DNA of 53,524 bases from Salinisphaera japonica YTM-1. Its GTDB lineage: Bacteria > Pseudomonadota > Gammaproteobacteria > Nevskiales > Salinisphaeraceae. Both the position numbers and the translations under genes were made by a program. The notes beneath the pieces were generated by a model. The model made no database searches. It worked only from the letters and a program-made list of their open reading frames with translations, and was not told the origin of the DNA. This document shows, in pieces, positions 45,203 to 53,524 of the stretch (the stretch's first letter is position 1; each line of letters opens with the position of its first letter). The stretch covers positions 1 to 53,524 of the forward strand of contig NZ_AYKG01000018.1 in assembly GCF_003788585.1 (NCBI RefSeq), given 5' to 3'.

Positions 45203-45760
45203 GTGGCGGGCGTGATCGACGACACCGGCTGGCTGGGCGGTATCCGGCACCTCCCTTCGCCCAATCACGATGCGCGCCCGGCGGACACATCGGTTGATGC
45301 GCTTGTCATTCACGGCATGACCGTGCCGCCGGGGCATTTCGGCCATGATCATGTCGCCGCTCTCTTTACCAATCGTCTGGCGCCGCGAGATCATCCGGTA
45401 TTCGCCGAACTGGCCGGCCTGCGTGTCTCGGCCCATGCCGTGATCGAGCGCACGGGACGAATCACGCAGTATGTGGGCTTTGAGGCGCGGGCCTGGCATG
45501 CCGGGGTGTCGCGCTTGGCCGGGCGTGAGCGCGTCAACGATTTCGCCGTCGGCATCGAGCTGGAAGGCACGGACGACTGTGCTTACAGTCCCTGGCAATA
45601 TCGCGCGCTGGTCTGGCTCATCGGCGTGCTGCAGGCGCGCTATCCGGCGATCACTGCCGAGCGTATCGTCGGCCATGCAGATATCGCCCCCGGGCGCAAG
45701 ACCGACCCGGGGACGGCCTTCGACTGGGTGGCTTTGCGCAATGTTGTTGCCACGGGGTAG
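45203..45760 (+). CDS. ampD: 1,6-anhydro-MurNAc-L-alanine amidase AmpD
   Basis: A 185-residue cytosolic zinc amidase that recycles anhydro-muropeptides and so lowers beta-lactamase induction. The family order is present: SPNHDARP, LVIHGMTVPPG with the first zinc His, SAHAVIERTGRI, and GHADIAPGRKTDPGTAFDW with the second His and Asp. It starts with GTG two bases after the DUF4105 stop. Full length; no local ampE or beta-lactamase gene. Confidence 0.92.
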   Translation: MAGVIDDTGWLGGIRHLPSPNHDARPADTSVDALVIHGMTVPPGHFGHDHVAALFTNRLAPRDHPVFAELAGLRVSAHAVIERTGRITQYVGFEARAWHAGVSRLAGRERVNDFAVGIELEGTDDCAYSPWQYRALVWLIGVLQARYPAITAERIVGHADIAPGRKTDPGTAFDWVALRNVVATG

Positions 45761-45817
45761 GGGCTGGCAGTCCCATCGCTTATCATGCGCCCTGATCATC
45801 GAGATAAGGACCAGCCC

Positions 45818-46627
45818 GTGAGCGAGGAATACAGCCGTTATCTGGACGTGGCCATTCGAGCGGCCAGGGCCGCCGAAGATGTTATTGCCCGGTATTACCG
45901 CACCGATATCGATGTGACCCGCAAGGCAGATGCCTCGCCGGTCACGGTGGCTGACGTCGCGTGCGAGCAGGTGATCAAGCAGATCTTGGGCGAGGCGTTC
46001 CCAGAGCACGGCTTTTACGGCGAGGAGCTCGGGCGTGAATCGATCGATGCCGATTATGTCTGGCTGATTGACCCGATCGACGGCACCAAGAGCTTCGTGC
46101 GCGGCTATCCGATGTTTTCGACCCAGATTGCGCTCATGCACCAGGGCGAGCTGGTCGTGGGGGTGTCCAACGCGCCGATGTACAACGGCGGCGAGCTGAT
46201 GGCCGCGGCCAAAGGGGCGGGCGCGACGATGGACGGTCAGCCTATCGCGGTCAGCGCCGTCGAGGCGATCAGCGAGTCCAGCCTGTCGCTGGGCAATATC
46301 GGGGCGCTGGGCGCCTCACCGGCCTGGGACGATATCGGCCGGCTCGTGGGGGACGTGCACCGGATCCGTGGCTACGGCGATTTTCTGCATTATCACCTGT
46401 TGGCCGGCGGCGCGATCGACATGGTGATCGAGTCCGATCTGAATATTCTGGATATCGCCGCACTGGCGGTGATCATTCGCGAGGCCGGGGGCGATGTAAC
46501 CACCTTGGACGGTCGCCCGCTGGATCTGGAATCTCGTACGCTGCTGGCGACCAACGCCCGGCTGCGCGAGCCTGTCAACGCGTATCTGACCGGTTGGGAC
46601 GATACGCGCGACGGCCCGAAGGGCTAG
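45818..46627 (+). CDS. IMPase-family phosphatase, probable histidinol-phosphatase type
   Basis: A 269-residue magnesium phosphatase of the inositol monophosphatase family. The metal site is complete: Glu in FYGEELG, WLIDPIDGTKSFVRG, and the later Asp in LNILDIAALAVI. The stretch RGYGDFLHYHLLAGGAIDMVIESDLN is typical of the HisN/ImpC-type histidinol-phosphatase branch, so that reaction is most likely; CysQ-like activity is an alternative. GTG 45818 has AAGGA seven bases upstream. It ends four bases before the convergent HAD gene. Confidence 0.82.
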   Translation: MSEEYSRYLDVAIRAARAAEDVIARYYRTDIDVTRKADASPVTVADVACEQVIKQILGEAFPEHGFYGEELGRESIDADYVWLIDPIDGTKSFVRGYPMFSTQIALMHQGELVVGVSNAPMYNGGELMAAAKGAGATMDGQPIAVSAVEAISESSLSLGNIGALGASPAWDDIGRLVGDVHRIRGYGDFLHYHLLAGGAIDMVIESDLNILDIAALAVIIREAGGDVTTLDGRPLDLESRTLLATNARLREPVNAYLTGWDDTRDGPKG

Positions 46628-46631
46628 CCGA

Positions 46632-47312
46632 TCAGACCAGCGCCGGCGGCTCGGCGGCCCGGAACGATACGATCGACCACCCTTCGGCGCGCGCCCGCGC
46701 GGCCAGACGCTCATCCGGGTCCACGGCCACGGGCCGATCGGCCCACTCCAGCAGCGGAATATCGTTGTGGGAATCCGAGTAGAACGTTACGCCGTCGATC
46801 GCCGGGCCGGCATGCTCGGCCAGAAATGCTTTCGCGCGCTCGATCTTGCCCGCCTGAAACGACGGCACGCCGGCGATATTGCCGGTATAGCGTCCGTCGA
46901 TACGCTCGGGTTCGACCGCGATCAGATGGTCGACGGCCAGTAGATCAGCGATCGGGGCCGTGACAAAGGCATTGGTGGCCGTGATGATCGCAATCAGATC
47001 GCCGCGCTGGCGGTGATAAGCCAGCACGCCGCGCGCATGAGGCGCGATATGGGGCGCGATGCGCTCTGCCACGAAACGCTCTCGCAGGCTGGCCATCGTC
47101 TCGTGGCCGTGAGTCATCAGTGGGCCCAGGGCGAAACGCTGGTATTCGTGGATATCGAGGGTGCCTTCGGCGTATTGCCCGGCGAAACGCTCGTTGGCCG
47201 CGGCATAGTCCGCAGCTTCTACCCAGCCGGTATCCACCAGGAAACGATTCCATTCGTAGTCGCTGTCGGTTGCCAGCAATGTCTGGTCGAGATCGAAAAA
47301 AGTCAGATGCAC
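46632..47312 (-). CDS. HAD-IB family hydrolase (SerB-like)
   Basis: A 226-residue phosphatase with Asp7/Asp9 in FFDLDQTLL, a helical cap with YEWNRFLVDTGWV, motif II ITATNAF, and motif IV FYSDSHNDIPLLE. This subgroup is commonly found next to rppH in gammaproteobacteria, as here, divergently. It resembles phosphoserine phosphatase relatives, but true SerB has an ACT-like N-terminal region that is missing. Substrate unknown. Confidence 0.85.
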   Translation of the reverse strand: MHLTFFDLDQTLLATDSDYEWNRFLVDTGWVEAADYAAANERFAGQYAEGTLDIHEYQRFALGPLMTHGHETMASLRERFVAERIAPHIAPHARGVLAYHRQRGDLIAIITATNAFVTAPIADLLAVDHLIAVEPERIDGRYTGNIAGVPSFQAGKIERAKAFLAEHAGPAIDGVTFYSDSHNDIPLLEWADRPVAVDPDERLAARARAEGWSIVSFRAAEPPALV

Positions 47313-47533
47313 GAATTATCCAGCGCTTGATGAGATGACGACCGGCATCTTCGCGCGAATTCATGGCCGGCGAAACCACGCGGGCGAACCGAAACGATGC
47401 GGGCGCGCGCATGCACGGATTGTCGGGCAAACCATGGCCGGCGGCGGTCGCTGACGAGGGGACAAAACCAGTTTTTTCGTTTCTTGCCGATTTATGAAAG
47501 AATCAAATCAGTATTTTTACCGAAGGTATCAAC

Positions 47534-48016
47534 GTGATCGATGCACAAGGATACCGCGCCAATGTCGGCATCATCCTGAGCAATCCTTCAGGTCAGGTGT
47601 TCTGGGCCAAGCGTATTGGGCAGCAATCCTGGCAGTTTCCTCAGGGTGGCATCCGTCGCGGAGAGCATCCTGAGGCAGCGCTCTATCGGGAGCTGGAGGA
47701 AGAGGTCGGGCTGCGCCCGGAGCACGTCGAAATCATCGGCAGCACGCGCAACTGGCTGCGTTATCGGCTGCCCAAGCGCTATATCCGGCGCCACAGTCAG
47801 CCGCTTTGCATCGGCCAGAAGCAGAAGTGGTTCATGCTGCAGCTTGTTGCCGACGAGTCTTGTGTGCGTTTTGATGCCTCGGCCAAACCCGAGTTCGATG
47901 GGTATCGCTGGGTCGATTACTGGCACCCGATCAGCGAGGTCGTTTTCTTCAAGCGTCATGTCTATCGCCGCGCGCTGGACGAACTGGCGACCTGCCTGGA
48001 AGAGACACCGACCTAG
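47534..48016 (+). CDS. rppH: RNA pyrophosphohydrolase RppH
   Basis: A 160-residue Nudix enzyme that removes pyrophosphate from mRNA 5' ends to start decay. Complete Nudix box at residues 38-60 (GGIRRGE, then REL, EEVGL). RppH markers WQFPQGG and QKQKWFML are present. GTG start, with GAAGG nearby. The upstream region is AT-rich. The stop TAG at 48014-48016 is the first three bases of inverted element B2, and there is no other in-frame stop before it. Confidence 0.95.
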   Translation: MIDAQGYRANVGIILSNPSGQVFWAKRIGQQSWQFPQGGIRRGEHPEAALYRELEEEVGLRPEHVEIIGSTRNWLRYRLPKRYIRRHSQPLCIGQKQKWFMLQLVADESCVRFDASAKPEFDGYRWVDYWHPISEVVFFKRHVYRRALDELATCLEETPT

Positions 48017-48311
48017 GGCGTGTCGTCATGAGATATGGCCTCGCATTGCCCGCGCCGGGTGCGTTGGGCAAAGCGCGGGCCGGCGAGTGTGACGGGCCAC
48101 GCTCACGGGCTGCCAGTGGCATGGCACATTCCGCGCGAGCAACCCCCAGAACATAACGATGAGCCGGTGGCCGAGCTACAGCAATCCGGCGTTATGTTTC
48201 ATCTGCCTGGCTCGCTCACTCACGTGGAATGATCACGCCTCACTCGCGATGACTTGTCTTGTTGCGGCTTGGCCCCCGATGCGCGGCCTCACCTTGTGAC
48301 GCGACGCCCCA
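48014..48311. repeat. Family B inverted element, copy B2, with internal insertion
   Basis: Left end TAGGGCGTGTCGTCA; right end TGACGCGACGCCCCA (48297-48311), 12 of 15 paired. The first 130 bp aligns with the reverse complement of B1, including GCATTGCCCGCGCCGGG and GCGCGAGCAACCCC. About 130 bp is then inserted (near 48146-48283) before the right end. Within the insertion AACATAACG (48150-48158) pairs with CGTTATGTT (48190-48198). B2 looks like an older copy, since its ends are less well matched. Confidence 0.7.
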
Positions 48312-48366
48312 GTCCGATATTGACAGCGGCCAATGACAGTATGAAACTGAGTCGGCACGACGGTAG

Positions 48367-48395
48367 TTGACAATCATTCGCATTCAGAGTGTACT
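48367..48395 (+). promoter_or_regulatory. Promoter of bfd-bfr with Fur-box-like site
   Basis: TTGACA (48367-48372), a 17 bp spacer, and TGTACT (48390-48395) form a good sigma-70 promoter. GACAATCATTCGCATTCAG (48369-48387) matches the 19 bp Fur box at 11 of 19 positions and overlaps the spacer, so iron-loaded Fur would block transcription. Bfd is usually Fur-repressed. GGAGG at 48401-48405 is the ribosome binding site. Confidence 0.6.
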
Positions 48396-48413
48396 GCCGT
48401 CGGAGGTCAGCTT

Positions 48414-48662
48414 ATGTATGTCTGTATCTGTAACGCGGTCACGGACTGCCAGATTCGCAAAGCCTACTGCGACGGCGCCTGCAGCATGCGCGCACTACGC
48501 GAAAAGCTGGGTGTGGCCGGCTGTTGTGGCCGCTGTGCGCCCTGTGCCAAGGATGTGTTGACGCAGTGTCGCCAACAGAACGCGCGCCAGGAACAGGCTG
48601 GGCAACGCGTGCCTGTCACCCGCGACGATGAGCTGACCGAACCGGTGGCCGTCGCCGGTTAG
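48414..48662 (+). CDS. bfd: Bacterioferritin-associated ferredoxin
   Basis: An 82-residue [2Fe-2S] protein that passes electrons to bacterioferritin to release stored iron. Cluster ligands Cys4, Cys6, Cys38 and Cys41 (VCICN and CCGRCAPC). The first 55 residues form the BFD fold; the last 27 are an Arg/Gln/Glu-rich extension, slightly longer than usual. Its promoter overlaps a Fur-box-like site. It is directly followed by bfr on the same strand, the functional partner. Confidence 0.94.
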   Translation: MYVCICNAVTDCQIRKAYCDGACSMRALREKLGVAGCCGRCAPCAKDVLTQCRQQNARQEQAGQRVPVTRDDELTEPVAVAG

Positions 48663-48734
48663 CGCTGCCTGATTGTTGTCCTCGCCGGGCTCGGCTAATC
48701 TGGGCGGGAATCCGCCGGCCGAACAGGACCCCTT

Positions 48735-49244
48735 ATGAAAGGCGACGCTAACGTCATCAAGCATCTGCAGGAAGCGCTCAAGCTGGAGCTGACCGCGATC
48801 AACCAGTATTTCCTGCATGCCCGTATCTACGAAGACATGGGCTTTTTCGAACTCGGCAAGCACGAGTACAACGAATCGATCGAGGAAATGCAGCACGCCG
48901 ATCGATTCATCCAGCGTATTCTGTTTCTCGATGCGCTGCCCAACCTGCAGGATCTGGGCCGGCTACGCATCGGCGAGCACCCCAAGGAAATGCTCGAATG
49001 CGATCTGGCCGCGGAATACGAGGGCCACGCGCACTACAAGGCCGCGGTCAAGGTCTGTGAAGAGGCCGGCGACTACGGCACGCGTGATCTGTTCGTTGAG
49101 ATTCTGTCCGACGAAGAAGAGCATATCGACTACATCGAAACCCAGCTTGGCCTGATGGAATCGATGGGCGAGCACAACTATCTGCAGTCGCAGACCGGTG
49201 CCGATATCAACCAGATTCCGGAAACCGGCAACCCCGAGAAATGA
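48735..49244 (+). CDS. bfr: Bacterioferritin
   Basis: A 169-residue heme-containing ferritin forming a 24-mer shell. All di-iron ligands are present: Glu18, Glu51, His54, Glu94, Glu127, His130. The heme-ligand Met52 (EEMQHAD) is kept, so heme binding is expected. Length is slightly above the usual 158 because of a C-terminal extension (SQTGADINQ onward). Placed 72 bp after bfd; possibly co-transcribed or with its own start. Ends at the bidirectional terminator 49273-49313. Confidence 0.95.
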   Translation: MKGDANVIKHLQEALKLELTAINQYFLHARIYEDMGFFELGKHEYNESIEEMQHADRFIQRILFLDALPNLQDLGRLRIGEHPKEMLECDLAAEYEGHAHYKAAVKVCEEAGDYGTRDLFVEILSDEEEHIDYIETQLGLMESMGEHNYLQSQTGADINQIPETGNPEK

Positions 49245-49272
49245 CCGGGCCTGTCAGGCGATAATCCGGGAT

Positions 49273-49313
49273 AAAAAAGCCCGTCGCCTGTTGCCAGGCG
49301 ACGGGCTTTTTTT
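49273..49313. terminator. Bidirectional terminator between bfr and hemJ
   Basis: AAAAAAGCCCGTCGCCTG pairs with CAGGCGACGGGCTTTTTT around TTGC. A and T tracts on both sides allow it to work for both convergent genes. Confidence 0.95.
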
Positions 49314-49329
49314 CAGGCGCGGCGGTCAA

Positions 49330-49755
49330 TCAGAACGGTTTGACGATCGCCAGCACCACGATGGCCACGAGAAAGAATGTGGGCACTTCGTTCATCAGGC
49401 GGAAATAGCCGGCCGAGCCGCTGGCCCGGTCTTCGCGGAATTTCTTGACCTGGATCTGGCACCAGCCGTGAAAGCCCAGCAACAGCACCACGAGCAGGAT
49501 CTTGGCGTGAATCCAGCCGGTGTTCATGAACCAGCCCCAGCCCAGCATGCCGATCAGCCAGATGCCGAAGACGATAGTGGCCACGGCCGCGATCGACATC
49601 AGGATCGAGAGCCGTTTCTCCATGATCTTGAAGCGCTCGCGCCCCACGGTGTCGCTCGCCTCGGCGTGGTAGACGAACAGCCGCGGCAGATAGAACAGCC
49701 CGGCGAACCAGGCCACCATGAAGATCACGTGAAAAGCCTTGACCCATAGATACAT
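49330..49755 (-). CDS. hemJ: Protoporphyrinogen IX oxidase HemJ
   Basis: A 141-residue inner-membrane protein with four helices. It oxidises protoporphyrinogen IX to protoporphyrin in heme synthesis. Start YLWVKAFHVIFMVAWFAGLFYLPRLFVYH (positions 2-30) holds the conserved His (about residue 9) and the Arg/His pair, and WIHAKILLVVLLLGFHGW the second conserved region. Next to bacterioferritin, another heme protein, across the shared terminator. Confidence 0.92.
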   Translation of the reverse strand: MYLWVKAFHVIFMVAWFAGLFYLPRLFVYHAEASDTVGRERFKIMEKRLSILMSIAAVATIVFGIWLIGMLGWGWFMNTGWIHAKILLVVLLLGFHGWCQIQVKKFREDRASGSAGYFRLMNEVPTFFLVAIVVLAIVKPF

Positions 49756-49846
49756 GACTTGTCTCTCTTATCGAACCCGGCAAGCGGGCTGGGATGATTA
49801 ATGCACGGTATTGTACCCAGCCCGGGCCAGACGTACCGGCGTGCGG

Positions 49847-51724
49847 CTAGCGCCGATACGTCGCGGCCACAGTGGCCGGGGTGAGAATGCCGTAGGGAAT
49901 GGGTTTGCGGCCGGTCAGCGCGCTGTTGCGCTGTACGATCAGAGCCTCGGCCTCGGTGGACTCGAACTGATCATAGGCCTCTTGCAGACTGGCGCGCACA
50001 TCGATCGAGAAGGTATCGGCGCGATGGGCCGGGATATCCATCAGATCAATGGCATCGTCAGGGGCGAACGCTGCCAGCAGCTCCTCTCGGGTCTTGTCGG
50101 TCTTTTGTTTATCGGTCTTCGTCATGTCAGCCGGTGCCTCGCCGGCTGCCTGTTCACTGCGATGGGCGCGCTCGGCCAGGGCGCGCCCAAGCTCGTCGGG
50201 GCGCATGAGCTGCAGTCGGCCCTCCTCGGGGCGGATCAGCAACCAATCGATCTTGGCCGCCAGCGCGCGCGAGACCGTGGCGTAGGTGGTCTGGGCGTCC
50301 AGGACACGGAATTTACGATTCATGGTGGTGAGTACGCTGGCCCGACGCAGATATTGCGATACCGGGTCATTGCGATAATCCAGGCCGCGACGGCGCAGCA
50401 GCAGCCGGAAGATCGAGTCCGAGACCGCCACGCGGCGCGAAATCACCAGCGCGGTGATGATCACGAGCATGCCCGGGACCACGATCGTCGTCTGGCCGGA
50501 AAGTTCCAGCAGGGCGACCAGGGCCGACAGCGGGGCCTGTAACACCGAGGCCATGAGCGCGCCGATCCCCAGCAGAGCATACAGCCCGCTCTCGCTGATC
50601 GGCAGGCCCAGGTGCTGGGCCGCGGCACTGCCCCAGGCGCTGCCCAGCGCGGCCCCGGTCACGAACATGGGCAGGATGATCCCGCCGGGCATGGCCACGG
50701 CCACGGCCATCAACGTGGCGACGAGCTTGGCGATGCCGATACCAAAGGCCGCCCCGACGAAGAACTGCCCGGCCAGGGCCTGGTTCACGGTCTCGAAGCC
50801 CAGGCCCATGATTTCGGGGAAAACCGCTGCCAGCAAGCCTGTCACCAAACCGGCCAGCGCCATGCGCAGACTGACCCGGATATTTGAAAGTGCCGGGCCC
50901 AGCGCGCCGGCAGCCCGCACGAAGCCGCCGCCCAGCGCGCCGAAGACCGCGCCCATCAAGGTCATGACCGGCAATTCCACGGCATGAAAGTTTTCTGCCG
51001 CGCCGGTCAGCTGTGGGTGCAGGTTGGGCAGATCGAGTGTGACCAGCGAGCCCGTTACGGCTGCCAGAATGATCGGGGCAAAACCGGCGATCGTGTATTC
51101 CATCATCACCACTTCCATGGCGAAGATGACCGCGGCCAGCGGGGTGTTGAACGAGGCCGCGATACCGGCGGCCGTGCCGCAGCCCACCAGCGTGCGCACG
51201 CTGTTGTTGGGCAGGGCAAGACGCCGTGCCAGCCAGCTCCCGACATAGGCCCCGCTGTGCGCGGCCGTGCCTTCGCGGCCCACCGATTGCCCGGTGGCGA
51301 TCGCGAACGCCGACCCCGCCAGGTCGATCACCGCGGCCTTGAGCGGCAGATAGCCCTGGTAATACATCAGCCGCTCGATGATATGAACGATGCCGTTTTC
51401 CAGCGACTTGAGCCACCATTCAACGATTAGACCCAGTAGCAGAGCGCCCACAAGCGGCACGGCCAGGCGCACGGCCAGGTCGGCGCTGACAAACGTGCCG
51501 CCGGCGTTGCCGAACAACGCGAATATCGGCAGCCGGATGCCCTGAATCGCGCCGTAGAGCAGCAGAATCACGCCGCCCGATAGCGCGCCCGTCAGCCCGC
51601 CCAGTACACAAAGCAGGCCAAGCCCGGGCGTGTTCTCGACATCCGCCAGCTGGCCGCGCCAACGCTCGACCGCCCGTGACCACTGGGCAGCCAGGCGGCG
51701 TCGCATATGGTCGCGTTTGGACAT
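49847..51724 (-). CDS. ClC-family chloride channel or Cl-/H+ antiporter
   Basis: A 625-residue membrane protein. The pore motifs are visible: [14 protein letters not shown] (helix B), [18 protein letters not shown] with the gating Glu, and [15 protein letters not shown]. The C-terminal 150 residues after the membrane core (from YLRRASVL) are cytosolic and resemble a degenerate CBS pair with a Lys/Asp-rich linker. Transport of chloride or fluoride is family knowledge; the internal proton Glu cannot be settled by eye. It is divergent from argC. Confidence 0.88.
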   Translation of the reverse strand: MSKRDHMRRRLAAQWSRAVERWRGQLADVENTPGLGLLCVLGGLTGALSGGVILLLYGAIQGIRLPIFALFGNAGGTFVSADLAVRLAVPLVGALLLGLIVEWWLKSLENGIVHIIERLMYYQGYLPLKAAVIDLAGSAFAIATGQSVGREGTAAHSGAYVGSWLARRLALPNNSVRTLVGCGTAAGIAASFNTPLAAVIFAMEVVMMEYTIAGFAPIILAAVTGSLVTLDLPNLHPQLTGAAENFHAVELPVMTLMGAVFGALGGGFVRAAGALGPALSNIRVSLRMALAGLVTGLLAAVFPEIMGLGFETVNQALAGQFFVGAAFGIGIAKLVATLMAVAVAMPGGIILPMFVTGAALGSAWGSAAAQHLGLPISESGLYALLGIGALMASVLQAPLSALVALLELSGQTTIVVPGMLVIITALVISRRVAVSDSIFRLLLRRRGLDYRNDPVSQYLRRASVLTTMNRKFRVLDAQTTYATVSRALAAKIDWLLIRPEEGRLQLMRPDELGRALAERAHRSEQAAGEAPADMTKTDKQKTDKTREELLAAFAPDDAIDLMDIPAHRADTFSIDVRASLQEAYDQFESTEAEALIVQRNSALTGRKPIPYGILTPATVAATYRR

Positions 51725-51798
51725 GGGGCGGGTCTGGGGTTGCCAATATCTCGCGTGTAGTATGCGCGTGGTACTGGCAACGAAACAGGTCTAGCCTC

Positions 51799-52845
51799 AT
51801 GACAGGCACCCAACGCATCGGAATCGTCGGCGGCACCGGCTATGCAGGCGCCGAACTGCTGCGCCTGCTGAGCCATCACCCGCAGGCTGAGATCACGGTG
51901 GTCACGTCACGCGGTGAAGCCGGTACGCCCGTGGCCAGCGCGTATCCACAACTCGACGGCCTGACCGATCTTGTCTTCGAAGCGCCGAGCGTGGAGACAC
52001 TGTCGCGTTGCGATGTCGTCTTCTTTGCCACGCCGCATGCCGCGGCCATGCACGATGTGCCGGCGCTGCTGGCAGCCGGCGTGCGCGTGATTGATCTCTC
52101 GGCTGATTTTCGCCTGCGTGATCCCGCACTCTGGGCGCGCTGGTACAACGCCGAACATGTGGCGCCCGAGCTGATCGAGCGAGCGGTCTATGGCCTGCCG
52201 GAATTGACCGGCCGTGCGGCAATCGCCAATGCTGATCTGGTGGCTTGTCCCGGCTGCTATCCCACGGCTGTCTTGCTGGGCTTCATGCCGCTTTTAAAGG
52301 CCGGTATCGTCGATACCGAGCGCCTGATTGCAGATGCCAAGACCGGCGTATCCGGGGCGGGCAAGAGCCTGAAGCCGGGTTTTCTCTATGCCGAAATGGC
52401 CGATTCCTTCAAGGCCTACGGTGTGGCTGGCCATCGCCATCTGCCGGAAATCGAGCAGATGCTGGGCCAGATGAGCGCGGATAAGCCCATCGGGCTGACG
52501 TTCGTGCCGCATCTGGTGCCCATGATTCGTGGCATTCACGCCACGCTCTATGGCCAGCTGACAAGCAACGAACATGATCTGCAGGCGCTGTATGAAAACG
52601 CCTATGCCGATGAGCCGTTCGTGTCCGTGCTGGCCGCGGGCCAGACGCCGGAGACCCGGCACGTGCGCGCCACCAATCAGTGTCGTATCGCTGTTCACCG
52701 GCCACAAGACGGGGCTCAGGCCGTCGTGTTGTCGACCATCGACAACCTGGTCAAGGGCGCGGCCGGCCAGGCGGTACAGAACTTCAACCTCATGATCGGG
52801 ATCGACGAAACCACGGCGTTGACACAGATCGCCCCGATCCCGTGA
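51799..52845 (+). CDS. argC: N-acetyl-gamma-glutamyl-phosphate reductase
   Basis: A 348-residue enzyme of arginine synthesis, reducing N-acetylglutamyl phosphate with NADPH. NADP fold [12 protein letters not shown] at the start, catalytic Cys153 in [11 protein letters not shown], and [10 protein letters not shown] with the catalytic His. Full length, type 1. ATG 51799 was chosen over the long open frame because the family starts right before IGIVGG. Other arg genes are not in the window. Confidence 0.95.
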   Translation: MTGTQRIGIVGGTGYAGAELLRLLSHHPQAEITVVTSRGEAGTPVASAYPQLDGLTDLVFEAPSVETLSRCDVVFFATPHAAAMHDVPALLAAGVRVIDLSADFRLRDPALWARWYNAEHVAPELIERAVYGLPELTGRAAIANADLVACPGCYPTAVLLGFMPLLKAGIVDTERLIADAKTGVSGAGKSLKPGFLYAEMADSFKAYGVAGHRHLPEIEQMLGQMSADKPIGLTFVPHLVPMIRGIHATLYGQLTSNEHDLQALYENAYADEPFVSVLAAGQTPETRHVRATNQCRIAVHRPQDGAQAVVLSTIDNLVKGAAGQAVQNFNLMIGIDETTALTQIAPIP

Positions 52846-52983
52846 GACAATGACCCAACGGGCCGACAGACCCGACACCGACTGTCGCGATGTGGCACAA
52901 CACGTAACGTTTGTATTGCATGAAACGCTGATGCCCCCCATGTCGTATGATGAACAGTCGCGGGTTCGACAGGAACAACGCTT

Positions 52984-53358
52984 ATGAGCACTACCGAAGT
53001 CACTGAAACAACGACCGCCGATGCCCAGGACGATGCCCTGGTGTTTACCGACGCGGCCGCGCTGAAGGTCAAGGAACTCCTCGAAGACGAGGCCAATGAC
53101 GCGCTCAAGTTGCGGGTATTTGTCTCGGGCGGTGGGTGTTCCGGCTTCCAGTACGGCTTTACCTTCGATGAAAACGTCGAAGACGGCGACACCCTGATCG
53201 AAAAACAAGGCGTGTCCCTGCTCGTCGACCCCATGAGCGTGCTCTACCTCATGGGCGCCGAAATCGATTTTTCGGATGGGGTCGAAGGCGCGCAGTTCGT
53301 GATCCGTAACCCCAACGCCACAACGACTTGCGGCTGCGGTAACTCGTTCGCGGTATAA
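52984..53358 (+). CDS. erpA: Iron-sulfur cluster insertion protein ErpA
   Basis: A 124-residue A-type Fe-S carrier. Ligands Cys52 (GGGCSGF), Cys116 and Cys118 (TTTCGCG). Essential in many gammaproteobacteria for IspG/IspH maturation. Placed after argC with 138 bp between. The 3' 56 bp (53290-53345) recur at 53469-53524; see the separate entry. Confidence 0.95.
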   Translation: MSTTEVTETTTADAQDDALVFTDAAALKVKELLEDEANDALKLRVFVSGGGCSGFQYGFTFDENVEDGDTLIEKQGVSLLVDPMSVLYLMGAEIDFSDGVEGAQFVIRNPNATTTCGCGNSFAV

Positions 53359-53376
53359 AAGCCGACCTGCGCGCCT

Positions 53377-53469
53377 TCGTCCCCTTGAGGGGACGATTCG
53401 CCGCAGGCGAATAGGGGTGACAAATAATCCCAAAAGCTTTGCGCCAGCAAAGCCCGCGCGAATGCGCGG
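53377..53469. repeat. Array of four short hairpins
   Basis: Four perfect stems in a row: TCGTCCCC/GGGGACGA (53377-53396), ATTCGCC/GGCGAAT (53396-53412), GCTTTGC/GCAAAGC (53436-53453) and CCGCGC/GCGCGG (53454-53469). Loops are 3-4 bases. The first could end erpA transcription but has no T-tract. The pattern suggests a structured repeat or a small RNA; the type is not recognised. Confidence 0.65.
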
Positions 53470-53524
53470 CGCAGTTCGTGATCCGTAACCCCAACGCCAC
53501 AACGACTTGCGGCTGCGGCAACTC
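53469..53524 (+). pseudogene. Partial duplicate of erpA 3' end
   Basis: The 56 bases repeat 53290-53345 with one difference (C at 53519 for T at 53340), silent in the Gly codon. No start lies in frame just before it, so it is a fragment, running off the window edge. It may be a target duplication by an element carrying the hairpin array, or an assembly artefact near a contig end. Confidence 0.7.

Noticed and set aside
47340-47460. Short direct repeat CATGGCCGGCG (two copies) before rppH
   Set aside because: Only 11 bases in a GC-rich region; not enough to claim an element or operator.
1-53524. CRISPR array, tRNA or rRNA genes
   Set aside because: No regularly spaced direct repeats and no cloverleaf or rRNA core sequences were seen.

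Overview
The window reads as chromosomal DNA of a high-GC gammaproteobacterium. The evidence is the gene order ubiE-ubiJ-ubiB, the yibN-secB-gpsA block, rppH, ampD, hemJ, erpA, and a bfd-bfr pair. Secondary Na+-type transporters, a SulP anion transporter, and the overall style would suit a marine or halotolerant organism such as Salinisphaera or a relative. That genus-level guess is inference. No tRNA, rRNA, CRISPR array, phage gene or transposase gene was found.

Layout. 0.3-6.5 kb: NCS2-like permease, LOG-family nucleotide hydrolase, DASS symporter, DEDDh exonuclease, MpaB-like oxygenase, LytM peptidase. 6.7-11 kb: OprO/P-type porin with a possible Pho box, then an opposite-strand beta-carbonic anhydrase plus SulP pair that looks like a bicarbonate uptake module. 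11.2-18.3 kb: acetyltransferase, RhtA-like exporter, an AT-rich 0.5 kb region, then a complete four-gene chaperone-usher fimbrial operon (pilin, chaperone, usher, adhesin). 18.3-25.4 kb: MRJP/yellow-like secreted protein, DUF3072, PepD, LysR with a divergent DMT permease, CsbD-like protein, DsbG-like protein. 25.4-31.2 kb: tripartite RND efflux operon (MFP, RND, OMF). 31.3-34.4 kb: ubiquinone genes. 34.4-41.4 kb: acetyltransferase, CtpA and EnvC (cell-wall remodelling), YibN, SecB, GpsA, a CDP-alcohol phosphatidyltransferase and a HAD hydrolase. 41.6-48 kb: TrmL, DUF2007, a small secreted/membrane protein with DUF4105, AmpD, an IMPase-family phosphatase, a HAD-IB phosphatase, RppH. 48.4-53.5 kb: Fur-type promoter with bfd-bfr, HemJ, ClC channel, ArgC, ErpA.

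The most unusual content is in the gaps. Two related families of non-coding, terminally inverted elements occur. Family A (38-304 and 42137-42406, about 270 bp) has a long outer stem and two internal hairpin arms, and the two copies differ by paired, compensating substitutions. Family B (23890-24058 and 48014-48311) has different ends but shares a roughly 45 bp hairpin module with family A. Termini of both families carry TAG, and in three cases this TAG is the in-frame stop codon of the adjacent gene. I read them as non-autonomous, MITE-like mobile elements of a possibly undescribed type with a conserved fold.

A third dispersed repeat (family C, about 35-45 bp) occurs four times. At the right edge, a run of four hairpins is followed by a second copy of the last 56 visible bases of erpA.
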